Part shown: positions 32,355 through 40,502 of the stretch, piece by piece
Position numbering within the stretch: position 1 is the stretch's first letter
Layout of the letters: each line of letters starts with the position of its first letter
Assembly: GCA_020860715.1 (NCBI GenBank)
Contig: JAJBTU010000009.1
Coordinates: forward strand, 1 to 52,992
Length of the DNA: 52,992 bases
Source: Clostridiales bacterium
GTDB lineage: Bacteria; Bacillota; Clostridia; Lachnospirales; Lachnospiraceae
Reading direction: 5' to 3'
Program-made: the position numbers and the translations under genes
The notes under the pieces: generated by a model
The model's database searches: none
The model's input: only the letters and a program-made list of their open reading frames with translations
What the model was told of the DNA's origin: nothing

Positions 32355-33174
32355 AAAGAATAAATCCGCAGTCCAGCGCAGGCTGATCCCAAACTATATA
32401 TTTTTAACGATCGTTTCATTTATCTCCGTGTTCCCGTTTTACTGGATGATTTCGGCGGCCACGAATGAATCAATTGATGTCGCACGCGGCAAGATTACGA
32501 TCGGTACGCATTTTATTGAGAACTTTACGAATCTGGTCACACAGCAGAATCTGTGGGGCGCGATGTGGAACTCTCTGTTTTACACGGTCGTACAGACGGT
32601 GATCGCCCTGTTTATCTGCTCTCTGGCGGGTTTTGGCTTTGAACTGTATCATACCAAAGGTAAGGACATTCTCTTTTCCATCCTGCTGCTCGCAATGATG
32701 GTACCGGGTGTGGCGACCATGATTCCGCTGTTCAAGATGATGGCGTCCGCCGGATTGCTGAATACGGTATGGGGTTTTATTCTGCCGTCAATCTCGACGC
32801 CGTTCCTTGTCATGTTTTTCCGGCAGAATTCCAGGAACTTCCCGCCGGAAACGATGGAGGCAGCCCGCATGGACGGTCTGAGTGAGTTCGGTATCTATTT
32901 CCGTATGTATATGCCGATGATGAAGTCTACATATGCGGCAGCAGCCGTAATCACCTTCATGAATACGTGGAATTCCTATCTGTGGCCGAAGGTCGTGTTG
33001 ACCTCGACGGATGCGCAGACGATGCCGATGCTGATCGCAAATCTTTCCAGCGGCTATAACATTGACTATGGCGTGCTGATGATGGCAGTTCTGTTCTGCT
33101 CGCTGCCGACAATGATCGTATTCTTTGTACTGCAGAAGCAGTTTACGGAAGGTATGACCGGCGCGGTAAAATAG
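32347..33174 (+). CDS. CUT1 sugar ABC permease, MalG type
   Basis: A 275-residue permease with six predicted helices, the EAA loop METMEAARMDGLSEFGIYFR near residue 165 and the characteristic C-terminus FTEGMTGAVK. The frame is open from a GTG at 32338, but AGGTGAT (32335-32341) fits a GTG at 32347, which overlaps the MalF-type gene by 8 nt. A strong terminator follows at 33227, closing the transporter transcript before lacZ. Confidence 0.9.
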   Translation: MTKKNKSAVQRRLIPNYIFLTIVSFISVFPFYWMISAATNESIDVARGKITIGTHFIENFTNLVTQQNLWGAMWNSLFYTVVQTVIALFICSLAGFGFELYHTKGKDILFSILLLAMMVPGVATMIPLFKMMASAGLLNTVWGFILPSISTPFLVMFFRQNSRNFPPETMEAARMDGLSEFGIYFRMYMPMMKSTYAAAAVITFMNTWNSYLWPKVVLTSTDAQTMPMLIANLSSGYNIDYGVLMMAVLFCSLPTMIVFFVLQKQFTEGMTGAVK

Positions 33175-33226
33175 GATTGCAGAAACATTGCGAAAGGGTT
33201 GTCACAACGTAATATCAGCATAAATG

Positions 33227-33268
33227 AAAAGCCGGGAATCATTTGCAGTGTTTCCGGCTTTTCTTCTT
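33227..33268 (+). terminator. Terminator of the sugar locus 2 transporter genes
   Basis: Stem AAAAGCCGG (33227-33235) / CCGGCTTTT (33254-33262) with an 18-nt loop that can extend the stem by one or two pairs, then CTTCTT. The lacZ promoter starts immediately after. Confidence 0.8.
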
Positions 33269-33295
33269 GACGAAGAGATACAGGCTTTGTAAAAT
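33267..33295 (+). promoter_or_regulatory. Promoter of lacZ-galT
   Basis: -35 TTGACG (33267-33272), 17-nt spacer, -10 TAAAAT (33290-33295); transcription start near 33302, 70 nt before lacZ. Confidence 0.7.
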
Positions 33296-33373
33296 ATTAT
33301 AGCAATTTGTTTTCAAAATTTCGGGAGGCATATTTTTGCTTTAGATAAAAAGGGACAGGATGGAGGAGACAAG

Positions 33374-36300
33374 ATGGCGGATTTTGATTACAACAAAGTG
33401 AAAGACCCTCGTTTTTTTTGTGAAAACAGGCTGGATGCGCATTCGGATCATATGTTTTTCGCCTCACGCTGGGAGGCGGAGGCCGGGAACAATACTCTGG
33501 TATACTCTTTGAATGGGTTCTGGAAGTTTTCATATGCGAGAAACTATGAAAGCTGCAGAAAGGATTTCTGGAAGTGTGACTGCAATTGCAGGAATTGGGA
33601 GGATATCCGAGTTCCCTCGAATATGCAGATGGAAGGATATGATGCGATTCAGTATGTGAATACACAATACCCGTGGGATGGGCGTGAGGAGATATCGCCT
33701 CTTCGTTTCGCATCGGCGGCAGATGATGCAAACACTGCAGAAGACGCGGATCTGATCGGCGGAATTCCGGAGCGCTTCAATCCGGTCGGGAGTTATGTAA
33801 AGTTTTTTACTCTGCCGGAATCCATGACCGGCAAACGCGTCTTTATCTCTTTTCAGGGAGCGGAAAGCGGGCTTGCCGTCTGGCTGAACGGGCACTATAT
33901 CGGCTACAGCGAGGACAGCTTCACTCCTTCGGAATTTGAACTGACGGAGTATCTTCTGGAAAATTGCGCGGCATCGGACAGGGACGCCGGCAATGGTTTG
34001 GATTGTGCTCCTGATGGAGCAGCACACAAAGAGAATAAACTTGCGGTGCAGGTATTTAAATGGACGTCCGGCAGCTGGTGTGAGGATCAGGACTTTTTCC
34101 GCTTTTCCGGTCTGTACCGGGATGTGTATCTGTATGCAATACCAAAGATGCATGTGCAGGATCTTCGGGTGCGCACAGAACTGGATGACGCATATACAGA
34201 TGCGGATTTGAAAATAAAAATGAGTGTGTGGGGCGAGGGCAGTGTGCGTCTTTGCCTGATGGATGGAGAGACTGCAGTCGCTGAATCCACAGTCACAATG
34301 GAGAATGCTTTGAAAAATCCAGACAAAAACGATCACCCGGTACTGGAAACAGAATTAGAATATACCATGCATATATCCGCGCCCGAACTGTGGAGTGCAG
34401 AACATCCGAAACTTTACACACTCTGGATGGAACTTTTTGATGAGCAGGGAGAGATTCTGGAAGTGATTCCTCAAAACGTTGGGTTCCGCCGGTTTGAGAT
34501 GAAAGACCATATGATGCACCTGAATGGAAAACGCATTGTCTTTAAGGGCGTGAACCGTCACGATTTCAGTTCGAAATACGGACGGGCGGTGACGTATGAG
34601 GAGACCGAGCGGGACATCATCACCATGAAGCGGAACAACATCAACGCGATCCGCACCAGCCATTACCCAAACCATTCCTTTTTGTATGATCTGTGTGACC
34701 GATACGGCCTCTACATGATTGATGAGACCAATATGGAGACGCACGGCACCTGGGCTGCTTATTTACAGGGAGCAGCAGCACTGGATGAGATCGTGCCCCG
34801 CGACCATGAAGAATGGAAGGGTGCGCTTCTGGACCGGGCCAATTCTATGCTGCAGCGTGATAAGAACCATCCGTCGATCCTGATCTGGTCCTGTGGAAAT
34901 GAATCTTTCGGCGGCAGTGTGATCTGCGAGATGTCGCAGCTTTTTCACCGCCTGGATTCCACGAGACTGGTACATTACGAGGGAATTTTCCAGGACCGGC
35001 GCTACAATGACACGAGCGACATGGAGAGCCAGATGTATACCCCGGCGGCAAAAATACGCGAGTTTCTGCAGAATGACCGCAGCAAGCCGTTTATCTGCTG
35101 TGAGTATATGCATGCGATGGGAAATTCCTGCGGCGGGATGCAGGAGTATACTGACATGACGGAGGATGAACCGCTCTATCAGGGCGGATTCATCTGGGAT
35201 TATATAGATCAGTCTATTACAAAAAAAGACCGCTATGGGCAGCCATTTGAGGCTTACGGCGGCGATTTTGATGACCGGCCTACGGATTACAATTTCAGCG
35301 GCAACGGAATCGTTTACGGCGGAGACCGGAGTGCTTCGCCAAAGATGCAGGCGGTGAAATATTACTATCAGAATATCCGCGTTTTTCCCTCCGCAGCGCA
35401 GGTGCGTGTGAAAAATCTGAGCCTGTTTACAGATACATCCGAATATGAATGTGTGGCGCTGCTTTCGCGGGACGGCAGACCGGTTCTGGAAGAGTCAATG
35501 GAGATCTCTGTGCCGCCGCTTTCGGAGGCGACGTTTGAACTGCCGGAAGCATTCCGGCGTATGGACGCGGATTCTGAGGGTGATACGCCCAGACAGAATC
35601 ACAGTGCGGCGGCTCTGGAAACGCCCCCTCAGCCTGACCGGCTTCGGCGGCAGGCCGCTGTGCCCATGCAGAATCGCTGCGCGATGGGCACAGCTCCGGA
35701 AACGAAAAGCAGCGCTGCTGACGATGTGCCCTGTGAGTATACAGTCACAGTTTCGTTCCGGCTGAAAAAGGATACACTGTGGGCAAAACGGGGGCATGAG
35801 GTTGCGTTCGGGCAGTATGTATATGGCCAGTGCGGATACGCAAGGCTTGAAAGTGATTCCCGTGCGGCAGGTACGGCTGATTTCTGCCGTCTTGCGGATC
35901 GTACGATCCGGCTTGCGGCAAAAGGGCAGGGCGCAGCTATGGAAATTATCCGCGGATGGGACAATATCGGTGTCCGCGGCGAGCATTTTGAGGTATTGTT
36001 TTCAAACAACGCCGGTCTGGTCTCCTACCGCTGGGGAGGGAAAGAACTGCTGAAATCCAGCCCGCGTCCTGATTTCTGGCGGGCATTGACCGATAACGAT
36101 AACGGTGCGGAAGGGGCAGCGCGGTACGGACAGTGGAAACTTGCCAGCCTCTACGCGACCATAAAGAAACCGCTTGCGCCCAGGGAGCCGCAGAAAATTT
36201 CGCTGATGCTTCCGAATGGACTCTCAGAATCTTCGTCTGATAAGAACAATGCCGCAGAATATGTGGCCATCAGCTATACTTATTGGCTTCCAATGTCGCC

Positions 36301-36862
36301 TCTGGCATCCTGCGAACTGCGGTATACCGTATATGCGGATGGCACGGTACAGGCGAATTTGCATTATGATCCAATAGAAAGCATTACTGAGATGCCGTTG
36401 TTTGGCGTGACGATGAAGATGGACGCGGATTATGACCGCATTGAATGGTACGGTCTTGGACCGGAGGAAACCTACTGCGACCGCGAAGGCGGGGCGAAAC
36501 TTGGCATTTACCGGAGCACTGCACGGGAGAGTATGGCGAACTATCTGGTACCGCAGGAGTGCGGCAACAGGACCGGCGTGCGCTGGGCGAAGGTGACGGA
36601 TATGCGCGACCGCGGCCTGCTGTTCTGGAGCGGCGATGCGGGACATGTGATGGACTTTTCCGCGCTGCCGTATACCTCTCATCAGCTTGAGAACGCTGCC
36701 CATGCGTATGAACTTCCGCCAGTACATTATACGGTAGTGCGTGCCGCCTTAGGGCAGATGGGATTGGGCGGCGACGATTCCTGGGGCGCGCGTCCGCATG
36801 AGGAATACCGGCTGCGCGCGGATCAGCCGCTGGATTTTACGTTCTGCTTCCGGGGAATTTGA
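33374..36862 (+). CDS. lacZ: GH2 beta-galactosidase with repeat-derived insertions
   Basis: A 1162-residue cytoplasmic glycoside hydrolase family 2 enzyme of the LacZ type: sugar-binding jelly roll (about 40-260), Ig-like domain (265-390), TIM barrel (about 395-690), second Ig-like domain (700-810) and the large C-terminal beta-sandwich (870-1160). Acid/base Glu510 is in SCGNESFGG and nucleophile Glu577 in CCEYMHAMGNS. It hydrolyses terminal beta-galactosides, delivering galactose to the galT product downstream. It exceeds typical LacZ (about 1000-1040 residues) by over 100; excess segments are at residues 107-128 (SPLRFASAADDAN...), 200-222 and 748-777 (LETPPQPDRL...MQNRCAMG), the first and last coinciding with palindromic elements at 33694 and 35616. 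All catalytic motifs are intact. GGAGGAG precedes the ATG. Confidence 0.94.
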   Translation: MADFDYNKVKDPRFFCENRLDAHSDHMFFASRWEAEAGNNTLVYSLNGFWKFSYARNYESCRKDFWKCDCNCRNWEDIRVPSNMQMEGYDAIQYVNTQYPWDGREEISPLRFASAADDANTAEDADLIGGIPERFNPVGSYVKFFTLPESMTGKRVFISFQGAESGLAVWLNGHYIGYSEDSFTPSEFELTEYLLENCAASDRDAGNGLDCAPDGAAHKENKLAVQVFKWTSGSWCEDQDFFRFSGLYRDVYLYAIPKMHVQDLRVRTELDDAYTDADLKIKMSVWGEGSVRLCLMDGETAVAESTVTMENALKNPDKNDHPVLETELEYTMHISAPELWSAEHPKLYTLWMELFDEQGEILEVIPQNVGFRRFEMKDHMMHLNGKRIVFKGVNRHDFSSKYGRAVTYEETERDIITMKRNNINAIRTSHYPNHSFLYDLCDRYGLYMIDETNMETHGTWAAYLQGAAALDEIVPRDHEEWKGALLDRANSMLQRDKNHPSILIWSCGNESFGGSVICEMSQLFHRLDSTRLVHYEGIFQDRRYNDTSDMESQMYTPAAKIREFLQNDRSKPFICCEYMHAMGNSCGGMQEYTDMTEDEPLYQGGFIWDYIDQSITKKDRYGQPFEAYGGDFDDRPTDYNFSGNGIVYGGDRSASPKMQAVKYYYQNIRVFPSAAQVRVKNLSLFTDTSEYECVALLSRDGRPVLEESMEISVPPLSEATFELPEAFRRMDADSEGDTPRQNHSAAALETPPQPDRLRRQAAVPMQNRCAMGTAPETKSSAADDVPCEYTVTVSFRLKKDTLWAKRGHEVAFGQYVYGQCGYARLESDSRAAGTADFCRLADRTIRLAAKGQGAAMEIIRGWDNIGVRGEHFEVLFSNNAGLVSYRWGGKELLKSSPRPDFWRALTDNDNGAEGAARYGQWKLASLYATIKKPLAPREPQKISLMLPNGLSESSSDKNNAAEYVAISYTYWLPMSPLASCELRYTVYADGTVQANLHYDPIESITEMPLFGVTMKMDADYDRIEWYGLGPEETYCDREGGAKLGIYRSTARESMANYLVPQECGNRTGVRWAKVTDMRDRGLLFWSGDAGHVMDFSALPYTSHQLENAAHAYELPPVHYTVVRAALGQMGLGGDDSWGARPHEEYRLRADQPLDFTFCFRGI
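33694..33757 (+). repeat. Probable decayed palindromic element copy D1 in lacZ
   Basis: Contains the block CGCATCGGCGGCAGAT (33709-33724), identical to copies E and F, followed by TGCAGAAGACGCGG (33736-33749) in place of the hairpin core; outer stem pairing has largely decayed. The encoded SPLRFASAAD is closely like TPPRCASAAD and TSPRYASAAD encoded by copies E and F, in the same frame. Confidence 0.6.
35616..35704 (+). repeat. Palindromic element copy D2 in lacZ
   Basis: Upstream block TGGAAACGCCCCCTC (35616-35630) and CGGCGGCAGG (35645-35654), then core: outer stem GCTGTGCCC (35657-35665) / GGGCACAGC (35686-35694), bulge ATGCAGA (35666-35672), inner ATCGC/GCGAT, loop TGC. An imperfect 12-bp direct repeat GCTCyGGAAACG flanks it (35612-35623 and 35693-35704). 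Read in frame as LETPPQ...MQNRCAMG. Confidence 0.85.
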
Positions 36863-36964
36863 TGATACAAGGGATAAAAAAGTAAGAGAAATAAACAAAG
36901 ATACCACGTTTTATGATACGATCATGAAAGAAAGGGTGCTGGTTGTATGAAGGAGGAATGGACC

Positions 36965-38566
36965 ATGATCCAACATGAAATTGCGCGTATGGTGCAGTAT
37001 GGTCTGGCGACAGGCCTGATTTTGCCGGAAGACGCGATATTTACAGCAAACCGTCTGCTGGAACTGCTGAAGATTGACGCGCTGGAAGAAAGTGCCGAAG
37101 AGGAAATCAGACGGGCGGTAAGCAAGGCGGCTGGCTCGGCGAACAATCAAAGCGAGTCAGATGCAGGACAGATTGTGGAGCAGTTACCTGACATTCTGGG
37201 CGCAATCTGCGATTACGCGTATGAGGCGGGGATTCTGGAGGAGAATACGATCGGCTACCGCGACCTGTTTGATACAAAGGTGATGAGCCTGCTGGTGGAC
37301 CGTCCGTCAAACGTGATCCGCCGTTTTAACGAACTGTATCAGGAGGATCCGAAGCAGGCGACGGACTATTACTATAAATTCAGTCAGGATACGGATTACA
37401 TTCGCCGTTATCGTATCGCGAAGGATATGAAATGGATCGCGCCGACCGAATACGGCGATCTTGACATTACGATCAATCTGTCGAAGCCGGAGAAGGATCC
37501 GAAAGCGATCGCGGCGGCACGGAACGCGAAGCAGTCTGCTTATCCGAAATGTCAGCTGTGTATGGAAAACGAGGGCTATGCAGGGCGTCTGGATCATCCG
37601 GCGCGGCAGAACCATCGCATTATCCCGGTGAAGATCAACGGCAGCGACTGGTATTTCCAGTATTCGCCTTATGTCTATTACAATGAGCACTGCATTGTGT
37701 TTAACTCGCAGCATGTGCCGATGAAGATTGAACGCGCGACTTTTGCGAAGCTGCTGGATTTTGTGACGCAGTTTCCGCATTATTTTGTCGGCTCAAACGC
37801 GGATCTGCCGATCGTCGGCGGCTCTATCTTAAGCCATGATCATTTCCAGGGCGGGCACTATGAATTTGCGATGGCGAAGGCTCCGATGGAGACGAAAATC
37901 CGCTTTGCCGGATTTGAGGATGTGGAGGCCGGCATTGTGAAATGGCCGATGTCCGTTATCCGCATCCGCAGTGAGCGGACGGAGCGGCTGATTGATCTGG
38001 CGGATAAGATTCTGCTTGCGTGGCGCGGGTATACCGATGAATCCGCATTTATCTTTGCAGAGACGGATGGTGAGCCGCACAATACCATTACCCCGATCGC
38101 AAGAAAAAAAGACGGAAAATTTGAACTGGATCTGGTGCTTCGCAACAACATCACGACCGAAGAGCATCCGCTTGGCGTATTTCATCCGCATGCAGAGCTG
38201 CATCATATTAAGAAGGAAAATATCGGCCTGATCGAGGTCATGGGCCTTGCGGTTCTCCCGGCGCGTCTGAAGGGCGAACTGGAGCATCTGAAAACGGCGA
38301 TGGTCGAGGGACGTGATATCTCTGACGATGAGGAACTTTCCAAGCATGCGGCATGGGTGGAGGAGTTGAAGCTGAAATACCGTAATTCTACAAGTACTAC
38401 GGGCGGACTGGATTCTCCTCTTTGCTTCACGGCGGATTCCATCGACCGCATCATAGAAGACGAGGTTGGGCTGGTGTTCAGCAAGGTGCTGGAGCACGCC
38501 GGAGTATACAAGCGCACCCAGGAGGGACAGGCGGCGTTCCTGCGGTTCGTGGAGAGCGTGAGATAA
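36965..38566 (+). CDS. galT: UDP-glucose--hexose-1-phosphate uridylyltransferase, class II
   Basis: A 533-residue Gram-positive-type (class II) GalT exchanging UMP between UDP-glucose and galactose-1-phosphate in the Leloir pathway. Landmarks: RPSNVIRRFNELY, the NHRIIPVKINGSDWYFQYSPYVYYNEHCIVF region (in parts), the catalytic-region LSHDHFQGGHYEFAM, and LRNNITTEEHPLGVFHPH. The frame begins at 36947, but AGGAGG (36950-36955) precedes the ATG at 36965 by 9 nt, and homologues start close to MIQHEIARMV, so 36965 is preferred. It follows lacZ by 102 nt and ends in a 15-bp terminator stem. galK and galE are not in the window. Confidence 0.95.
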   Translation: MIQHEIARMVQYGLATGLILPEDAIFTANRLLELLKIDALEESAEEEIRRAVSKAAGSANNQSESDAGQIVEQLPDILGAICDYAYEAGILEENTIGYRDLFDTKVMSLLVDRPSNVIRRFNELYQEDPKQATDYYYKFSQDTDYIRRYRIAKDMKWIAPTEYGDLDITINLSKPEKDPKAIAAARNAKQSAYPKCQLCMENEGYAGRLDHPARQNHRIIPVKINGSDWYFQYSPYVYYNEHCIVFNSQHVPMKIERATFAKLLDFVTQFPHYFVGSNADLPIVGGSILSHDHFQGGHYEFAMAKAPMETKIRFAGFEDVEAGIVKWPMSVIRIRSERTERLIDLADKILLAWRGYTDESAFIFAETDGEPHNTITPIARKKDGKFELDLVLRNNITTEEHPLGVFHPHAELHHIKKENIGLIEVMGLAVLPARLKGELEHLKTAMVEGRDISDDEELSKHAAWVEELKLKYRNSTSTTGGLDSPLCFTADSIDRIIEDEVGLVFSKVLEHAGVYKRTQEGQAAFLRFVESVR

Positions 38567-38567
38567 A

Positions 38568-38617
38568 CATGACGGCAGCTGGTGCAAAATATGCAGCAGC
38601 TGCCGTCATGTTTTCTG
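38568..38617 (+). terminator. Intrinsic terminator after galT
   Basis: Perfect 15-bp stem: 38568-38582 (ACATGACGGCAGCTG) with 38598-38612, then TTTTC. Begins 1 nt after the galT stop. Confidence 0.85.
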
Positions 38618-38690
38618 GCGCTTTAATTATCATCCGGGATGATTTTCGGATTCACTTCGAAGACCGTACAAAAGAGGAAAGGATTTAGAA

Positions 38691-40226
38691 TCATAAAAAT
38701 TCCGATACTTCCGCCAAAGTAAGACTGGAGGAACTGCTGTAAATGATAAAGCCGATGTCTGAGAGCGTACCATCCGCAGCCACCTCGCTGTTATAGTCCT
38801 TTGGTGTGATCGTCAGTGCGGAGCCGCTGACGGTATATTCACCGTTCCAACCGTCTGAGAGAGCAATACTGTTGTTGAAATCCAGCGTGACGCTCCACCC
38901 GCTGACGGCGTTGCCGGAAGTGTTTTTCAGCTGCAGAGTATACTGGAAATAGTACATGCCGTTGCTTTCCCACTGATTGGAAACGGAGGCGGTGTATTCG
39001 AGTGAACCGCTGGAGTCCGAACCGGAAGAAGCGGATGCGGAACTGTCGGAGTCCGAAGCATCAGATGATGCGCTGCCGGAATCCGTACTGCCGGATAAAG
39101 ATGTCCCGTCTATGGATTCTCCGGTCAGCATCTCATAGAGCCATTTTCCGCAGTCATTGAGGTCGTCCGCGGTGAAACCGCTGGTCTTTGTGCAGCTTTC
39201 CTTTAAAAGAGAGGAGCTTTCATTCTTGTGGGAAAGGTTCCACATGGCGCAGCTGATCTGACGGTCATCCAGCAGCTCCATCCACTGATTGGCCTGATCA
39301 ATATCCAGAGCGCCGTTTCCGCTGGCGTCGCAGATGCCGTACTCGGATACGAAGATGGGGAGACCGGCATCGTGGGCAGACACAAGAGTACTGCGCAGGG
39401 AATCGGTGTGTGTCGCCGCGTAATAATGAAGGGTGTACATGATATTGTCATAATCGGTAATCGGATCGGCGGCAGCCTGATCGACATACTGAGACCAGTT
39501 CGGCGTGCCGACCAGAATCACGGCATCCGGATCATTGGCGCGGATGATGGGAATGATTTCCTCTGCGTAAGATTTGATGTCCGCCCAGGTTGTGCTGCCG
39601 TTTGGCTCATTGCAGATCTCATACAGAACATTGATATTGCCGGCAAATTCAGAGGACATTTCTTCAAAAAACGCTTTTGCTTCATCAATATAGGTGTTCG
39701 GATTGCCATCGGAGAGGATGTGCCAGTCGATGATCACATACATATCCATATTGGTGGCATAGTTCACTCCATTTTTCACCAGTGCCTTTAAAGTCTCCTG
39801 ATCGCCGTCCACGCAGTAACCGCCGGACTCTGCCGTGTACATGGCCAGACGAACCAGATTCATGTTCCATTCATTTTTGAATTCAGAAAAACAGTCTTCA
39901 TTGATGTACTCCGGGTACCAGGCAATTCCGTGAGTGCTGATCCCCTTCAGCTGCACCGGATTGCCGTCCTGGTCAGAAAGCTGCGTGCCGATGACCTGCA
40001 GCGCCCCACAGGTGGATGGAGCAGCAATAGATGTGTCAGCGGCCTCCTCCTCTGCAGAGCCTTCGTCGGTGGAATCACTGACAGTTATTTCGGAACTGGC
40101 ATCGATATCAGAAGCTATCTCGCTTTCCGCAGCATGTACAGCAGCCGGCTTCAGAAAACCGGCGGTCACGATCAGCCCCAGCGTCAGCGGGACGAGCAGC
40201 GGCAATGTCGCAAAAGTTTGTGTCAT
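38691..40226 (-). CDS. Secreted GH5 endoglucanase with C-terminal carbohydrate-binding module
   Basis: A 511-residue secreted enzyme: signal peptide (residues 1-33, ending VHAAES), Ser/Thr/Glu-rich spacer (34-75), GH5 catalytic barrel (about 78-365), Ser/Asp-rich linker (370-405) and a cellulose-binding-like beta-sandwich (406-511; YTASVSNQWESNGMYYFQYT, GWSVTLDFNNSIALSDGWNG). Catalytic residues are seen as Glu in VLYEICNEPNG (acid/base) and Glu in IFVSEYGICDA (nucleophile); the early KGISTHGIAWYPEY and NLVRLAMYT strands also fit GH5 cellulases (subfamily 2-like). It should cut beta-1,4-glucan outside the cell. The minus-strand ATG has AGGAGGG 8 nt upstream. It is convergent to galT and divergent from the sulfotransferase gene. 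Confidence 0.92.
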   Translation of the reverse strand: MTQTFATLPLLVPLTLGLIVTAGFLKPAAVHAAESEIASDIDASSEITVSDSTDEGSAEEEAADTSIAAPSTCGALQVIGTQLSDQDGNPVQLKGISTHGIAWYPEYINEDCFSEFKNEWNMNLVRLAMYTAESGGYCVDGDQETLKALVKNGVNYATNMDMYVIIDWHILSDGNPNTYIDEAKAFFEEMSSEFAGNINVLYEICNEPNGSTTWADIKSYAEEIIPIIRANDPDAVILVGTPNWSQYVDQAAADPITDYDNIMYTLHYYAATHTDSLRSTLVSAHDAGLPIFVSEYGICDASGNGALDIDQANQWMELLDDRQISCAMWNLSHKNESSSLLKESCTKTSGFTADDLNDCGKWLYEMLTGESIDGTSLSGSTDSGSASSDASDSDSSASASSGSDSSGSLEYTASVSNQWESNGMYYFQYTLQLKNTSGNAVSGWSVTLDFNNSIALSDGWNGEYTVSGSALTITPKDYNSEVAADGTLSDIGFIIYSSSSSLTLAEVSEFL

Positions 40227-40432
40227 AAGAAAACCCTCCTGTCTTTTTGATGATGTTCAATACTTTGAAGCCATTTTATCAATATTAAAGGGTGTTGTCA
40301 CTTGTTTTTTAGAAAAGAAAAATTATTAATAAATAAAGTTCTTGCTTTTTCTCTGAAACTGTGATTATCATGATGCCAGATTGTGATAAACAGGGAATTG
40401 CACATGTGAGGAAAAATGGTAACGATTCAGGG

Positions 40433-40445
40433 TAGTTAGTAACTA
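40433..40445. promoter_or_regulatory. 13-bp palindrome within direct repeats upstream of the sulfotransferase gene
   Basis: TAGTTA-G-TAACTA (40433-40445) is a perfect palindrome, bracketed by TTCAGGG (40426-40432) and TTTAGGG (40446-40452). It lies about 15 nt before a TATAAA-like -10 and 58 nt before the ATG, a plausible operator. Confidence 0.45.
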
Positions 40446-40502
40446 TTTAGGGCAGACATATAAAATGAACCATCGACAGTGCAGAGAAGCAAGGAGGATT
40501 CC

